Assembly (NCBI GenBank): GCA_024449915.1
Contig: JAMZAV010000352.1
Span: 248,001-312,000, forward strand
Length of the DNA: 64,000 nucleotides
DNA from: Sweltsa coloradensis
Taxonomy: Eukaryota; Arthropoda; Insecta; Plecoptera; Chloroperlidae
Direction of reading: 5' to 3'
The notes beneath the pieces are model-generated. The model made no database searches and was not told the origin of the DNA. It was given only the letters and a program-made list of their open reading frames with translations. The stretch's first letter is position 1, and each line of letters opens with the position of its first letter. A program made the translations under genes and the position numbers. Positions 11,175 to 23,435 of the stretch are shown piece by piece.

Positions 11175-11907
11175 CGATCAGTATAAAGTTTTGACGCAAA
11201 TGTACGATTTTTGCAACTTTTGCAATAAGTTTTCTCATAGAAGGGTTGTGATCACAATGCCCATTTTTTTTTTTTTTACAGTATATTTGGGTACCATATT
11301 AAATGTGTGTAAGATAAAAGTTGTGTGTTTTTAAACCCTTTAGCTGTTACAAGCTTTCAAAAATGTCAAAATTTGAAAATGTACCGCTTTTGGGCCCTCG
11401 TAACTCCAGTGGGGGACCATTTAAAATCAGAAATTTTTGTCATGAAAAGTTATGAACCTGTTAAAGATGCAGTTAAAATTTGGAGTATTTGTTTTCCTTC
11501 GTTTGGAAGTAACATCACACTGAAGTTGCCCAAAAATTACCCTCGCTCGCTATGTATTAACAAGTATAGATTGGTGCATTTAGTTAAATGCTGCCATACA
11601 TTAGTTTCTAATTTGTTGATAATGAAAAAATCAGTTAACTATTTTGTGTTTATAGTTGTAGATTTCATGTTTTACTTGCACAGCATAGGCATTACATGAA
11701 AATATATCCCGTCAGTGGCTAGTTGAATACTGTATAGGTAAATTACACAGCCTACGTCCCTTTTTTCACTGGACTGACTGAAGAATCCAAATTGTTGTCA
11801 GTTTTAACCATTATCAAACACAACAATTATTTATTTCTGTGTGTTGTATGAAGGTCTAGGCCTATTTCTTAAGTTCTTGACTGAGATCTTCATTAATGTT
11901 GTGCACT
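11175..11907 (+). other. probable continuation of R1; no gene
   Basis: Small frames at 11113-11334 and 11325-11699 have no recognisable protein pattern. The stretch may be the remaining part of the R1 repeat, but with one full copy its end cannot be set. Confidence 0.35.
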
Positions 11908-14057
11908 CGAGCGGAGAAAGAATTCATCACATGTTTTCATTAGTGACCCAAGACTTATCCTCCTTTCAAAACTTGAAGGCTGTGCTGGGAAGAAGTGTAC
12001 AAAGTTGTCTTCTTCATTGATGTCTTTGGACTCAACAACTCCAAGCCACCACATAAATCCAGCCAGTCATAAATGCATGCCACATAATCATTTACTAAGT
12101 TCCTTGTTTGACTTGATTCTCACTATTTGAACTTCTTTGTTGTTATTTGAATCGGTAACATTTGACATTATTGCAATCAATCGGAATCGAGCAATGTTTT
12201 TCTCTAGTATGGGGTACCCACCCTTATAGCATTTTCAAACTGATCACTCAAACATGTTTCTACCTCCATGGGTGTTCTTACAATACATAGATAAATGTTA
12301 TCCCATGAATATTTGTACGGTATTGCAAAATTCAAACATATCTTCTGGAGTCAAAATGTTATTGTCTTTTGTTCTCTGTAAGCTGGCTTTAGAAACTAGA
12401 CGTTTAACAGTTTCTCCTATGCCGTCACATGATCCTTTTCCATGTGACATTAAAAAAAGTGCCTCTGGGCTTCAAAGCCAAAATCAGCTTGATGATTGCA
12501 ACAGTTTAAGAATATTTTATACTGTAGTTTTTATATTAGCTTGCTGCCCCATCGATAAAACAAAAGTTTAGAAACATTCGGAGCTATTTTCTTAATTTCT
12601 AATAGAAGGTGTTTTTGAAAAGTATACACCGCTAGAGTGGCGTGCCTTAAATGGTCACTTATCGATTGCAATGATGTCAAATGTTCCTTAACATCCAGTC
12701 TTGGGGTCGCTACTTTTTAAAAGTAGCATGCTATCGCTACCGCTACATGCCCCGAAAAAGTAGCTTTGCTACTTTTTCGCTACTTTTTTCCAGATGTAGC
12801 GACGCTACATTCGCGCTACTCAAGAAATATAGCGCGCTACTTTTCCGCTACATGTTCCCGTTTAATCGGGGGTCGTCGAGATCCCAAATATCTTGTTTTT
12901 AAAGCCTTTTGACGTCGTGCCGCGATGATTTTTAACTCCATTTATATATCAACTCGATCGTGATCTATCATCAAAAGCACATAAGTTTCGGTTTCCATTG
13001 TGATAGAAGGCGTTCTTTTAACGTTAAGGCTATGCTAGGCCCTAGTCTAGGCCTAATGATCAACATTCATATTGCATTTCTTATTTTCAACAACGTGTTT
13101 TTCGTGGAATCACTGCAGAAGAATGCAACAAACAAGGTTCGGAATAGGCCTACTGGTGCCGTACAATAGCGATATAGCCTGGAATGTCCCAAGGGAGGGG
13201 GGATACATGACACTATAATCACTTTACTTCATTTTAATATGCAATTCAGACGATTGGCGTAATTATTGAGCGGCTTATGCTCTAAATCAATAATACGACT
13301 TCTAATTATCGTGGATACATCTTTGTTTACGACCCTGAAATAGCACTCAAGATACACCACGCAATCTAATATAATCACTGCAATATTTTGGTAAAGTCAG
13401 CTCACACGATGTGACAGATCGGCGATCGCTCGCATCCTTCGGACGACGCAGAAAGAGAGAGAGAGAGACAGAGGCTCGCTGGGAGAGAGCGAGGGAGATG
13501 GTGACGGTGTGGAAGTGAGACGAGATTACGGGCCGGTCTACACGGCGAGCACATGACGTGGCGGTGGCGCGGCGGGCGTTACAAGTTAGTTTGCAGTGCC
13601 GACTTTTGACTTTACGTGGTACTGGGACTGCTGGCCCCGGAACTTAAAAAGTAGCGCAAATATCACGCTAACGCTACAAAAATTGTAGCTTGCTACCGCT
13701 ACAATATGCCCCCTTAATAAAGTAGCGCGCTACTGGCTCCGCTACACGTAAAAGTAGCATGCTACATGTAGCGCGCTACTTGTAGCGCGCTTCTCCCCAA
13801 GACTGTTAACATCCAATTCAAATAGGCTAACTACGAAGAAATTCAAATAGTAAGAATCAAGTCAAACAAACAACTTAGTAAATGACTATGTGGCATGCAT
13901 TTATGAGGTGGCTTAGAGTTGTTGAGTCCAAAGACATCAATGTAGGAGACAACTTTGTACACTTCTTCCCAGCACAGCCTTCAAGTTTTTAAAGGGAGGA
14001 TTAATTCTTGGGTCACTAATGAAAACATGTTATGGATTCTTTCTCCGTTCAAGCTAT
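11908..14057. mobile_element. foldback element FB3, interrupted by a hAT
   Basis: The left arm 11908-12195 and right arm (12645-12695 plus 13814-14057) are inverse copies: tcattagtgacccaaga and tcttgggtcactaatga, atgcatgccacata and tatgtggcatgcat. About 450 bp lie between the arms. The right arm is split by the hAT at 12696-13805. Removing that insertion gives an element of roughly 1.04 kb. No coding frame. Confidence 0.8.
12696..13805. mobile_element. hAT-type element with TTAACATC duplication
   Basis: The ends are CAGTCTTGGGG and CCCCAAGACTG, perfect 11-bp inverse copies. Perfect 8-bp direct repeats TTAACATC flank it (12688-12695 and 13806-13813), the size made by hAT transposases. Both sub-terminal regions are crowded with GTAGC/GCTAC words, likely transposase-binding sites. 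It is 1,110 bp with no transposase frame, and the interior has a GA-rich stretch near 13450. It inserted into the right arm of FB3. Confidence 0.92.
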
Positions 14058-14059
14058 CG

Positions 14060-15390
14060 ACCGCAACTGGTCGAGTTGCAAGCAAGATCTTTAACTAGTT
14101 TCCATTTAAATATTAGAGGTGTGCAAACAAACTACAATGAATTAATGGTATTGCTGAATAGTCTAAATTTTGAATATGATGTAATAATACTAACTGAAAT
14201 GCACTTAAAGCACACAACAAATGCCTATAATCTGCTAAACTACTCTACCTTCTATTTCAACTATAATATTACAACATTTGATGGTTTAATATCTTCATCA
14301 ATAACAAAACCCTAAGTGATGTTGACATAAATGTGGAGTCATTGCAGACAGGTCTACACTCTTTTCCTCATGCAAATGTTGCCCAAAATTAACCTAAATT
14401 ATGATGATACACATGTTACTATTCTAGCTGTTTACAGATCTCCCGCAACAAACATTAAATGTTTTCTCACAGAATTGGATGACAACTTACCTTACTAGAT
14501 AAATCAAACATAATATTAATATGAGACATGAATTTAGACATCCTAAATGACACTAACTACAACAAACATAATGTGGGAACATGCTTAAACATACTTGCAA
14601 AACATGGCTTTATCTCGTACATTAATGAATTCACTCGTGTAACAGAATACTCCAAAACATGTATTGACCATATTTTTCTCAAAACACAACTTGATGACTC
14701 TAAAATTATACCAACAATCCTCAAAACCTCGATTACAGATCACTATGCCACATCATTAATCTGGAAACAATTCATACGTCCAAAAAGTCCTATTACAAAC
14801 AAAAACAAAAATTACATCAAACATATACTGGATTATAATGTACTAACAAATGCACTGATGAATGAACCATGGAACCAAGTATACAACACAGAAGATGTAA
14901 ATAAGTCCATGAACGAATTTACTCAAGACACATATTTATTTATTTTTATTTATTTATTTATTTATTGAAAAGGCTACCACCCATAAATTGATAAAAATAA
15001 CACAAAAAACAAACCCATAAAGCCCTGGATAACTCCAATGCTTGTTGAAGCACTAAGAATAAGAGATAAAATGAGGTTAAAACTAATTAAGCATGAAAAC
15101 TACTGCAAAACAAACAATCTAGTACCAGATACAAACATAAAAAATCAATTTAAACTTTATAGGAACTAGGAACACAGTTAATGCGCTAATACAAAACACT
15201 AGAATAACATATTACAGAAATAAAATAAATGATGCAAAGCATGACAGTCGTAAATTATGGGAAACTATTAATGAAGCAACCGACTGTCCAAAAGCAAACA
15301 AAATTGAAGTAAACAACCTGCAAGACCCTCTCTTACAAAACAAGGTAACTAACGATAACAACATATTTTAGAAATCTTTGTAAATTATTT
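14060..15390 (+). pseudogene. LINE endonuclease and linker region, decayed
   Basis: Successive plus-strand frames give SFHLNIRGVQTNYNEL and YDVIILTEMHL (the N-terminal APE endonuclease core, with the N and E metal residues), then ILAVYRSPA, then CIDHIFLKT and SITDHYATSL (the terminal TDH motif), then KPWITPMLVEALRIRDKMRL and RKLWETINEATD, a linker typical of Jockey/CR1-type LINEs. At least three stops or shifts separate them. The RT should follow, but a Helentron-like element begins at 15391 and the downstream RT (17880 onward) cannot be proved to be from the same copy. Confidence 0.82.
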
Positions 15391-17267
15391 TTGGATGAGC
15401 GAAGCAAAGACTTCAATTTCACTGACCCCCCCCCCAAAAAAATTTAGCTCAGCTTTTTTTTTTGTCTGTTTGTTTTCTCTCTACCGGGCAAACGGCATAT
15501 GCGATCTTGATGAAAATTATAGGGGACCTTCGAAATCTCTGAACTTAGACTTGCTACGTTTTTGGGTACAATCGAAGAAATATTTCTCACGAATATCGTA
15601 CTTTTACGTTTTATTTCGATTTTTAATGCGATATTTCGGTGATATTTGGCTCGCAACCGGGTTAGGGTTGCCAACCGTCCGGAATTTCTCCGGACAGTCA
15701 GGATTTGAACACATATGTCCGGATGGAGGAATTGACCCGTTCCGGACGTCACTTTGTCCGGAATTTGTAAAAAATACTAATATTCACTACATATTAATAG
15801 AATTTGTGGATGATCGTCTAAAAGCATTTATTGATCCACTCTCTTTTCGATGTAGGTTAGAATCACTCGCAATATGTTTCAACTTAGTAATTTGTTCTCG
15901 ATCTTTGCCATTCTGTTGCAATCAGCTGCTCTCTTTGTCTTCAACTGCCGCCCGTACGCGGCCGGCAGCACAGGCACAATCACATTTTGTTTTGTCTGGA
16001 CAGTCGGTGATTTGAGCGGTGAACTGTTTTTAGTTTGCTTGCAATGTTCATTGTTTACGTTCTGTTCGCATTTTGAATTTTGTATTGCTAGCCCTTTATC
16101 TAAATATTCTTAACATCATTACAAAAAGTATTCAACGCCTAAGATGTTCATAATTAGGGAAGACGACGGGACCCGGTTTGACATCTCTTAATGTTTTCAA
16201 TCTGCTTGAAGCCAAAAGCTATCTATCACCCATGGTGATAACTGAAATAATTATGCTCATGGGAATAGAGATACGCTGAGGCTGGCCTTTCCTTATTTTG
16301 TTACAATTATTATCTGAGCGGTAGCATTCCCGCTTTAGCCCCTCCCCCTCACCCTGCGACAATGCAACGTGACCTTGACCTGACTGTGACAAGATAAAGC
16401 AGATGCAAGGAACAGTGAGTGTTATCTTAATGGCCCGCTGCTGTTCCTCTTTCGTGATTATGAAATACTACTTCATCGGCACGTCAGTGTTTACAGGACA
16501 GCATTACGTCTGAGATATTACGATAATTGATGAGCGCGTTTCTTCGCAGTTCATTACACACCTCACACAAATTTTTTTGTGTTACTACCCGGGTCACCCG
16601 CGGGTAATGTGGACGGGTCGTAAAAAAGTTGGGTTTCGTCATCCCTATGATCATAATTCACAACACTCTTAGTTTCTGTAAGTTGATCCTGTGTTCCATA
16701 CTTTAAATTTAAAAAAAAGATCTTAAGTTGAGTGAAATGGGATGGTGGGGTCCCCCCCCCCCCAATCTTACGAGGCTTTGTCCGGAATTCCATTCCTGTT
16801 AAGTTGGTAGCCCTAAACCGGGTAAACGGCTACTCGGATCTTGATGAAACTTTATGGGAACGTTTGAGATCATTAAAATTAGATACATTATGATTTTAGG
16901 GACATTTGAAGAAATATTTCTCATAGAAATCGTACTTTTACGATTTTGTTCCGATTTTTTCGTGATATTTGGGCCAATTATGACCAAACAGGTGGGGCTA
17001 CAACGTTCATATTTTACATAGACATTAAGGTAATGGTGATGTATTGCTTTTTGAAAGAAAAAGTTGAAAAAGTTAGCCAGAATCCATAGAATAAAGGTTT
17101 TAATATGAGTTTTTTAGGTTTATAATAACAAGTAACAATAGAAAGTTGACAACAATCACCTACAATGCATTCAAAAAGCACTTGCAAAGGAAAAGTGGTC
17201 CTACGCAAACTAAAAACTTACAAAAAAGCTCATCCATCAACGCGGCGGGACTTAAGCGTTTTCCTAG
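15391..17267 (+). mobile_element. Helentron-like element (HINE) copy E, interrupted
   Basis: It starts TTGGATGAGCGAAGC and ends GCTCATCCATCAACGCGGCG...GCGTTTTCCTAG, so both the asymmetric inverted repeat and the terminal hairpin are present. Inside are tandem units beginning accgggtaaacgg and gatcttgatgaaa. A 1,153-bp hAT sits in the second unit; without it the element is about 716 bp. This variant shares its internal text with copy D (32454). Confidence 0.78.
15663..16815. mobile_element. hAT-type element with AACCGGGT duplication
   Basis: The ends are TAGGGTTGCCAAC and GTTGGTAGCCCTA. Perfect 8-bp direct repeats AACCGGGT lie at 15655-15662 and 16816-16823. The sub-termini hold repeated TCCGGA words. 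The frames within show no transposase pattern, so it is non-autonomous. It inserted into a tandem unit of HINE copy E. Confidence 0.9.
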
Positions 17268-17875
17268 TACTAGTATTGGGGAAAATCTAGCTGAAGATAT
17301 CGGGCCACGTTATACCTAATACGTATGCACTCGTTGATTTGATTGATTGGATATTGCATAACGTCTCATATTTATGCAACTTGGCTAATCGAGACGAAGG
17401 GAGGGACGTAAGGGATGACGCGGGGGGACAAGGGGTGGAAAGGCCTGTGCTGGTCAGAACCAGCCACAAGCATATGGGGAGGGCAGGGGTTCCCCCACGT
17501 CGTGGTCATCTCCGTCCGTGTCATCATCCGTCCGTGTTGTCTTTGTCGTCGCCGTCGGGGAGGTAGTCAAAGGGAAGGGGTTCAAAGCTTTCGCCTTTCT
17601 CTGGGCAAACTCACGTGTGTTTATTTATATTATAATAAAAATTCTCTATCGCAAGTTTTAGTGTAAGTTCTAACATAGTGCCGATCTCCGCGCCCACTGC
17701 CGTACCACCTCGCCTGCTCCATCCATTGCCAGCACGTCGCCACGCCGTCAGTACGTCCGACAACCAATACTTCGAACCAAGTAAGTGATAATAGCTCTGT
17801 TCTCAGCACTATTCCTCGGGTTATATCTAGCCTATTTCCCCTCAAATACAGTCCACTCCTCTCATGTTCTCTCTG
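17268..17875. other. unassigned; GC-rich block, possible LTR-like end
   Basis: From 17390 to 17570 the sequence is GC-rich and low in complexity. Around 17610-17680 there is an AATAAA-type signal and a gtaagttctaacat end that recalls an LTR border, but no partner LTR or primer site was found. Confidence 0.3.
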
Positions 17876-17879
17876 TACT

Positions 17880-18257
17880 CAAATAACTGATTTTCTAACA
17901 GAGAACAATATACTAGACCAGTACCAATCAGGATTCCGTTCCAATCATAGTACGTGCACAGCGCTTATCAAAGTAACTGACGATATACGAACAAAAATGG
18001 ACAGTCGACAACTTACACTTCTGACTTTACTTGACTTTAGCAAAGCATTTGACTCAGTTGACTTTGATATACTAATGACTAAACTTGAATCTATAAACTT
18101 TTCCCGCCCAACCCTTCAGTGGATGCATTCTTACCTCAGTGGAAGACAGCAATGTATAGTATCGGGTAATAATAAATCTGAATGGATGCCACTTAAGAAT
18201 GGGGTGCCTCAAGGCAGTGTACTAGGGCCATTATTATTCTCACTCTTTATTAATGAC
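17880..18257 (+). pseudogene. LINE L-B reverse transcriptase, first part
   Basis: The reading frame gives ENNILDQYQSGFRSNHSTCT (RT fingers), LTLLDFSKAFDSVDFDIL (block with the first catalytic Asp), SYLSGRQQCIV and GVPQGSVLGPLLFSLFIND. It breaks at 18257, just before the YADD block, where about 280 bp of foreign sequence interrupt it. Confidence 0.9.
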
Positions 18258-18535
18258 TAGAGGCATGAAAATTTAGGTTTTAAGTTATTGATGCAATCAT
18301 GACTTAAATTCTTAAACGCTACAAATCTAAACCTTCTGAATAAGTTTACCTAACAATTGAGAATTGGTTTAGCATTGTATTCTAAGTTTAAATGCTACAT
18401 TGGTAAAATAAAGTAATTTGACATTAATTCCCATAAAAAACTCCACATTTGGAGTTTTGGTGGAAGAGAATTAATGCTACAAAATGCTAATTGGAAAAAT
18501 TAACTGCTAAAATAAACCCAGAATTAAATGCTATT
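18258..18535. mobile_element. small insertion in the L-B RT
   Basis: About 280 AT-rich bases separate FIND from the next RT block. The edges (catgaaaatttagg and the inverse of ctattttttcat) are weakly inverse, which suggests a small MITE. No reliable duplication was found. Confidence 0.5.
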
Positions 18536-19423
18536 TTTTCATAGCTCTATTATGCATATCGAAACTCAATATTGTTCACCTCTTTATGCGACGACCTTCA
18601 ATTTATCTCATTCCTCCCCTCTCGCAATAACCAACAATTCAAATATGACGAGTTTGCAATCTTTACATGCTGACGACAAATTGTTTGACTATAATCCAAA
18701 TCTCATCTATGATTCTAGGGTTTTCACAAACTGCTACAAAAAATAGACCGCACAAAATCAGCCCGTTACCTTAAACGGCACACTATACCTTTTCAGCGTC
18801 ATTTTAGAAACTTGGGACTCTTTATGACAGATGACATGACCTGGACCAAACATATCAAACACGTGTGTCAGAAAACCTACGCATCTTTACACTCTTTAAA
18901 CCGTTTAAAAAACTTCCTCCCAACAAAATTAAAAACAATGCTCGTACAAAGCCTCGTCATGCCTCATTTTGATTATTGCGACGTTGTGTACAATGACCTT
19001 ACTGAAGACCTCTCTATTCGTCTCCAGAGAGCTCAAAATGCCTGTGTTCGTTTCATCTTTGGTATAAAAAAATATGATCATATTACCCCTGGATTCAAAA
19101 ATCTTGCGTGGATTCGTCTAAATGACCGTAGAAATCTACACTCGATTTCCCTTGTTCATCGTCTGCTCTCAACATCAACACCTTCGTACCTAGCATCTAA
19201 TTTTCAATACCTATTCTCAAACCATACCTTCAACACTAGATCTAGATCAGGTACTCAGTTAACATTTCCAACCCATAGAACCAATCTTCTTGACCACTCT
19301 TTTACAATAAACGCTATTCGAGTCTGGAATACTCTCCCAACGAGCATCAGGGATGTTTACGGAATTAGTTACGACACATTCAAGCATAAAGTACATCAAC
19401 ATTACTTGAGTAATTATAATTAA
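18536..19423 (+). pseudogene. LINE L-B reverse transcriptase, C-terminal part
   Basis: The catalytic box survives as tatgcgacgacc, which gives YADD only if a one-base loss is allowed. From 18812 a clean frame of 203 residues reads GLFMTDDMTWTKHIKHVCQK, then MPHFDYCDVVYNDL and RLQRAQNACVRFIFG, and ends RVWNTLPTSIRD, the usual C-terminal thumb of CR1/Jockey-like LINEs. Region 18541-18800 is degraded. Confidence 0.9.
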
Positions 19424-19850
19424 TTAATAGCTATAAACATCAGCCGCTACAGCCTTTGTTAAATTAATGATTGAGTAATGCATACCACAACCTGCTCCTG
19501 CTCACCTGTATTTCTGCACACAATGTCTAAAGCTATATTAATTTTGTACTTTTGTGTGAATGGATGAATGAATGTTTCTTAAACTATTGAAGATTTGCAT
19601 AAATCGATTCAAAATTCATAATTTGCATAACATTACTATACACCTAGAAAATTTTAACTTTGCAATAATGCTACCATAATGTATTTAATGTATTATTTCA
19701 ATATTTTATATAATCATGTAATGTTCTCTTCATTATCAAATGTATTATTATTATTATTATTAGTATAAGGTTGGATGGAAGATAAGGCTTCACTAGCCTT
19801 AATCCCGCCTTACAATAAAGACCCTTATCTATCTATCTATCTATCTACTA
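19424..19850 (+). mobile_element. LINE L-B 3' tail
   Basis: After the stop comes about 400 bp of UTR, a short TTA microsatellite (19748-19765), a conserved-looking stem (aaggcttcactagccttaatc), a polyadenylation-like AATAAAGACC and a terminal (TATC)n run at 19829-19848. LINE 3' ends often finish in a short tandem repeat. Confidence 0.75.
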
Positions 19851-20900
19851 CCCAGTACAGTTTTTGGGGACTTTCTTGTCCCACGTTAGGTCTCATCCTT
19901 GCCTAAGCGCGTACAACTATTATAATGAACTTGGAACTTTAACCGACAGAAAACATTAACTTTTCAGTATTAAAAAAAACTTGTTGAAAATAATTTATGG
20001 GTGAACTTTGCACAACGCACTATATGGACACCAGGCAAGGTATTAACCCCGCGACCTATGCCCCAAACTGACATGAGCCTGCAGCCTAGCACTAACTTTA
20101 TGGAATCAACTGCAAATTATATTTAATTATAACTTAGCTGATACTCAAACCAGAAGTTAACTAGTAATCACGCGTACAACTCCGACACACAGTCTTGCAC
20201 TCACTATATATTATGGAACCGACTGCACTCGGAACAAAGAAAAAATGAATGCCTCTCAATTTGTTTTATAAACACTTTGGAATTGATTTGTTGAGAGATA
20301 AGTGGCTAGTTACGTAAAGCGACTAAAACTATCCAGATGTGATGCCATGTGCACTGTGCAGTCGCCACACACACGGCCAACACTCTCCTCCCCCCCCCCC
20401 CCATCTTCAACATCATCAACATCATATGGAGTCTCTTCGTATTTGACTTAACGCTGATGACATTTTAAGGCAATAGAATTATGGAAAAGCAGGTTACAGT
20501 ATTATATTGTTTTTACGAGAAAAATATATTGCAAAAGAATACGCTCTTCTCTTATTAGGTAGGTAACTTGAATTGAAGTGTACTGTTTGGTCACCCCTAA
20601 ATTCGTATTCTTCCAAAAATAATTAGACCTATCAGGTTTAATAAATCCGACATATTTGTATAGTTTAAGGTTAGAATTATATATGATTTGACTCCTAATG
20701 TGATAACGACACATTGGAAGAAAAAGCCAGACGATGAACTCATAAAAATAAATTTACTGTTATCACAAGTAAAATTACGCCTAAGCGTTTCAAAACAAAT
20801 AACATTGCAAATAACAGGCTATTATATCACAATAGTGACTACCTTCTTGCTAATATTCAATAATATAGGAGATTATTTTATATAAATAAAAATAAATAAA
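19851..20900. other. no gene seen; poly-C tract
   Basis: About 1 kb of unassigned sequence with a C run at 20391-20402. Frames at 20502-20885 look random. Confidence 0.45.
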
Positions 20901-20902
20901 TA

Positions 20903-21534
20903 CCGTATCGGACCGAAGATAGCGCGATGTTTTTTCAGAAAATACTATCTCGAAAACAGCACTCGCGTTATTTTCGCGCTCTTGCATTTGAAAAGGTGCC
21001 TGAACATAGGCCACCCGCAATACAACTCCCGCGCATCGGCTGCTGCGCATCGCCCCGCCCTCCCACTCGACGCCAGCTGATCCCGTGAGGCGGGCGGGTC
21101 ACGTCATCACGGGCTCCGGGGCAAATGGCCGCGGGAATATCGCCGCGTATCACGGTTCACAGGTTCCGCGGAAAATGACTACCAAATTAACTGTGCATAC
21201 AATTAAAAAGTTTTTGCTTGGGAATCGATCCCGAATCGATTCTAGGTCACAATGATCGATTTGTAGTCCCTTAATCAGACTGGTAAACTGTGGTTGGCCT
21301 ATGTGAGCTTGTGCTTGGCCCTACCCTGTTAAAAAACATAGGACTTGGCCCTAAAATTGGTCAAAATGTTTTGATGTAAGAATGAAACTTTAGTCTATTC
21401 ATTCATTGCATTGTAAATAAAAAATGTTTCTTGCACATTTAAATTTTCTTTGATTTTTCTTTTTTCTTGCAATGATTCTGAAAAATTGGCGGTCGTGTTA
21501 TATTCGAGATTGTGCTATATTCGGTCCGATACGG
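20903..21534. mobile_element. TA-flanked TIR element (Tc1/mariner-like, non-autonomous)
   Basis: The ends CCGTATCGGACCGAA and TTCGGTCCGATACGG are perfect inverse copies for 15 bp and imperfect for about 27. Each edge is flanked by TA (20901-20902, 21535-21536), the duplication made by Tc1/mariner transposases. The interior has a GC-rich block around 21040-21180 and no transposase frame. Confidence 0.85.
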
Positions 21535-21542
21535 TAAATCCG

Positions 21543-21921
21543 TATTTAGAGTCTACCCACTCAGTCACACAACTGATTTTCAGTGGAGGACAGTAAACCA
21601 AAGTGACCAAGCCAACCTAGTAGGCCCCAACGCAATCGATGAGTGAGTGATAACCAACCAAAGATCGATATTTTTAATATGAAATATAGCAATCAGTGGT
21701 ATGGACAGTGCGAACACCCGTGGATCAAAGCCAGAGTCAACAAGGCCGATTCAGAACAACTTTAAATTTATTATGTGCCTCGTTGCTAGGACGGCTCCGA
21801 AGTCACCGTTTACAAATTCCTAAGACAAGAACTGATGGACTTAGGTCCAAATCAGAAGTTAAAAAACTTCTGACATTAGCGGGCATCGAACCCTGGAAAT
21901 TCTGCATTGGAAGCAGGTAGT
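21543..21921 (-). mobile_element. SINE-A, copy 1 (tRNA-derived)
   Basis: About 380 bp related to copies at 37833 and 58657. On the minus strand the tRNA-like head ends with the pol III B box GGTTCGAtgcc and an anticodon-arm remnant gcttccaatgcag; the rest of the head is lost here. The body contains tggtatggacagtgcgaaca and gatcgatatt, shared by all three. Confidence 0.85.
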
Positions 21922-22159
21922 AGGTATCCACAATACATACATTTATCATGACATGCTTAAAAGTAGCGCCGCAAAAATCACACTCTGAATAAAAATATGA
22001 CTTTTCTTTTCAACCAGTAACATTGCAAATTTACACACAGATTCATAACAATAGTGAAAACCTCCATGCTAAATCTCGTTGTTAAATGTTTCAACCTTCT
22101 ACTTCAAATAAATTCATTTATCTTTCCGTGCTAAAAAATCTCAAAGCACTCCGGAAATC

Positions 22160-22690
22160 AAACTTGCATTTAGGAACACTTACGACCCTCACAAAAGTCT
22201 GAAATATTAAGGAGTGATGCAGGGTTCTTTTGGGTTCATGACTGTAAAGTTTTGTTTACATAGGTTAATATAATATCTTCTACCTCAAATAAATGCGTAG
22301 GTCTTGACGTGCGCTAAGTGTACACGGATCTGACTAATTTCGGTCACACACGGGTTCGCAACCAATGACGTCAGGAAAAAATATTTGATAGTATTCTATT
22401 AAGAAACAATCGAGGCTTCAGGTATGCGAGTTTCGTTGTGATAACGCAAAATTGATACCGTAGCATACTTTTGATGAAAAACTATCGCGATGTGTAAAAT
22501 GTCAAAATTTTACGACTGACTAAACTTGCATTTAAGAACACTTACGCACCACACAAAAGTATGAAATTTTAAGGGGTGATGCAGTGTTCTTTTGGAATCA
22601 TGCATGTAAATTTTCATTTACATTGGTTAATATCTTCTACCTCAAATAAATGCAGAGGTCTTGACGCGCTCTAAATGTACACCGATACAT
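22160..22690 (+). repeat. direct duplication with about 360-bp spacing
   Basis: The stretch 22163-22330 recurs at 22523-22690: aacttgcatttaggaacact versus aacttgcatttaagaacact, then atcttctacctcaaataaat in both. The intervening part contains gtgtaaaatgtcaaaatttt. It is non-coding. Confidence 0.75.
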
Positions 22691-23430
22691 ACAAACATAT
22701 ACACCTATAAACTTGGTGCAAACCTATAAGGCCACTATGTCGCGCCCTAAAAAATGGCGGCCTCAGGAGACGATCAAACTAAAACACTTCGAAATCACGT
22801 TGAGTAACCAAATAAGTTATTAAATGCAATTAATAACGTAGTAATTAAGAGTACAGAGTCAAATTTGATATGGAAACGTTATGTTAACACTTTAAAGTAC
22901 TGTTAAGATCGCAATCAGTCGGCCACCTGCATGTGTCAACTCCACGGCTGTTCGTCAGTTTGTTTTGATGTTGATACTCCCACCAAGAAACGACCAAAAG
23001 TTACACTTTTAGTAATGAGACCGAGACTGAGATTGAGAACATAGTTCAGACACGTCCTAAGGCCTTTTAGGTTGTCACCTGTTCAACTGTTCGTTCCGAG
23101 AGAGAGGATATGAGAAGATTGCCTCAAGATCGCATTCGAGGTTGAGCACCGAGATTATTTTACACCAGCGCCAGGGAATTCTTGTTTCTGATATTATTTT
23201 TTAGCAACTTGGCCCATTCTGCATGTGTGTAACTGCAGGTGTGACATTGATCTAACAATGGAATTTCTTTAAAATATTAGGGCCTAATATCAAACACCCG
23301 GTTCCAAAATGAGTCGGGTCAGGGAGATTAATTGTGTACCAATGTTTGCTCAGTCAACTCAAAAAGCACTGATTGCAATTAGATACCAAAGTGACCTTGT
23401 ATAAAATAAATTGATAATGGATATATGGGA
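22691..23430. other. intron or intergenic DNA, nothing recognised
   Basis: If the host gene continues downstream, this lies in its next intron. No exon with a matching phase-2 acceptor could be picked out by eye. Confidence 0.4.
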
Positions 23431-23435
23431 CTTAC

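Noticed and set aside
14019..14060. Start of the 98-codon frame as a gene start
   Set aside because: The first codons belong to the FB3 foldback arm; only the later part is LINE endonuclease.
17560..17700. LTR retrotransposon border
   Set aside because: There is an AATAAA-like signal and a CA-like end, but no second LTR, primer site or gag/pol was seen.
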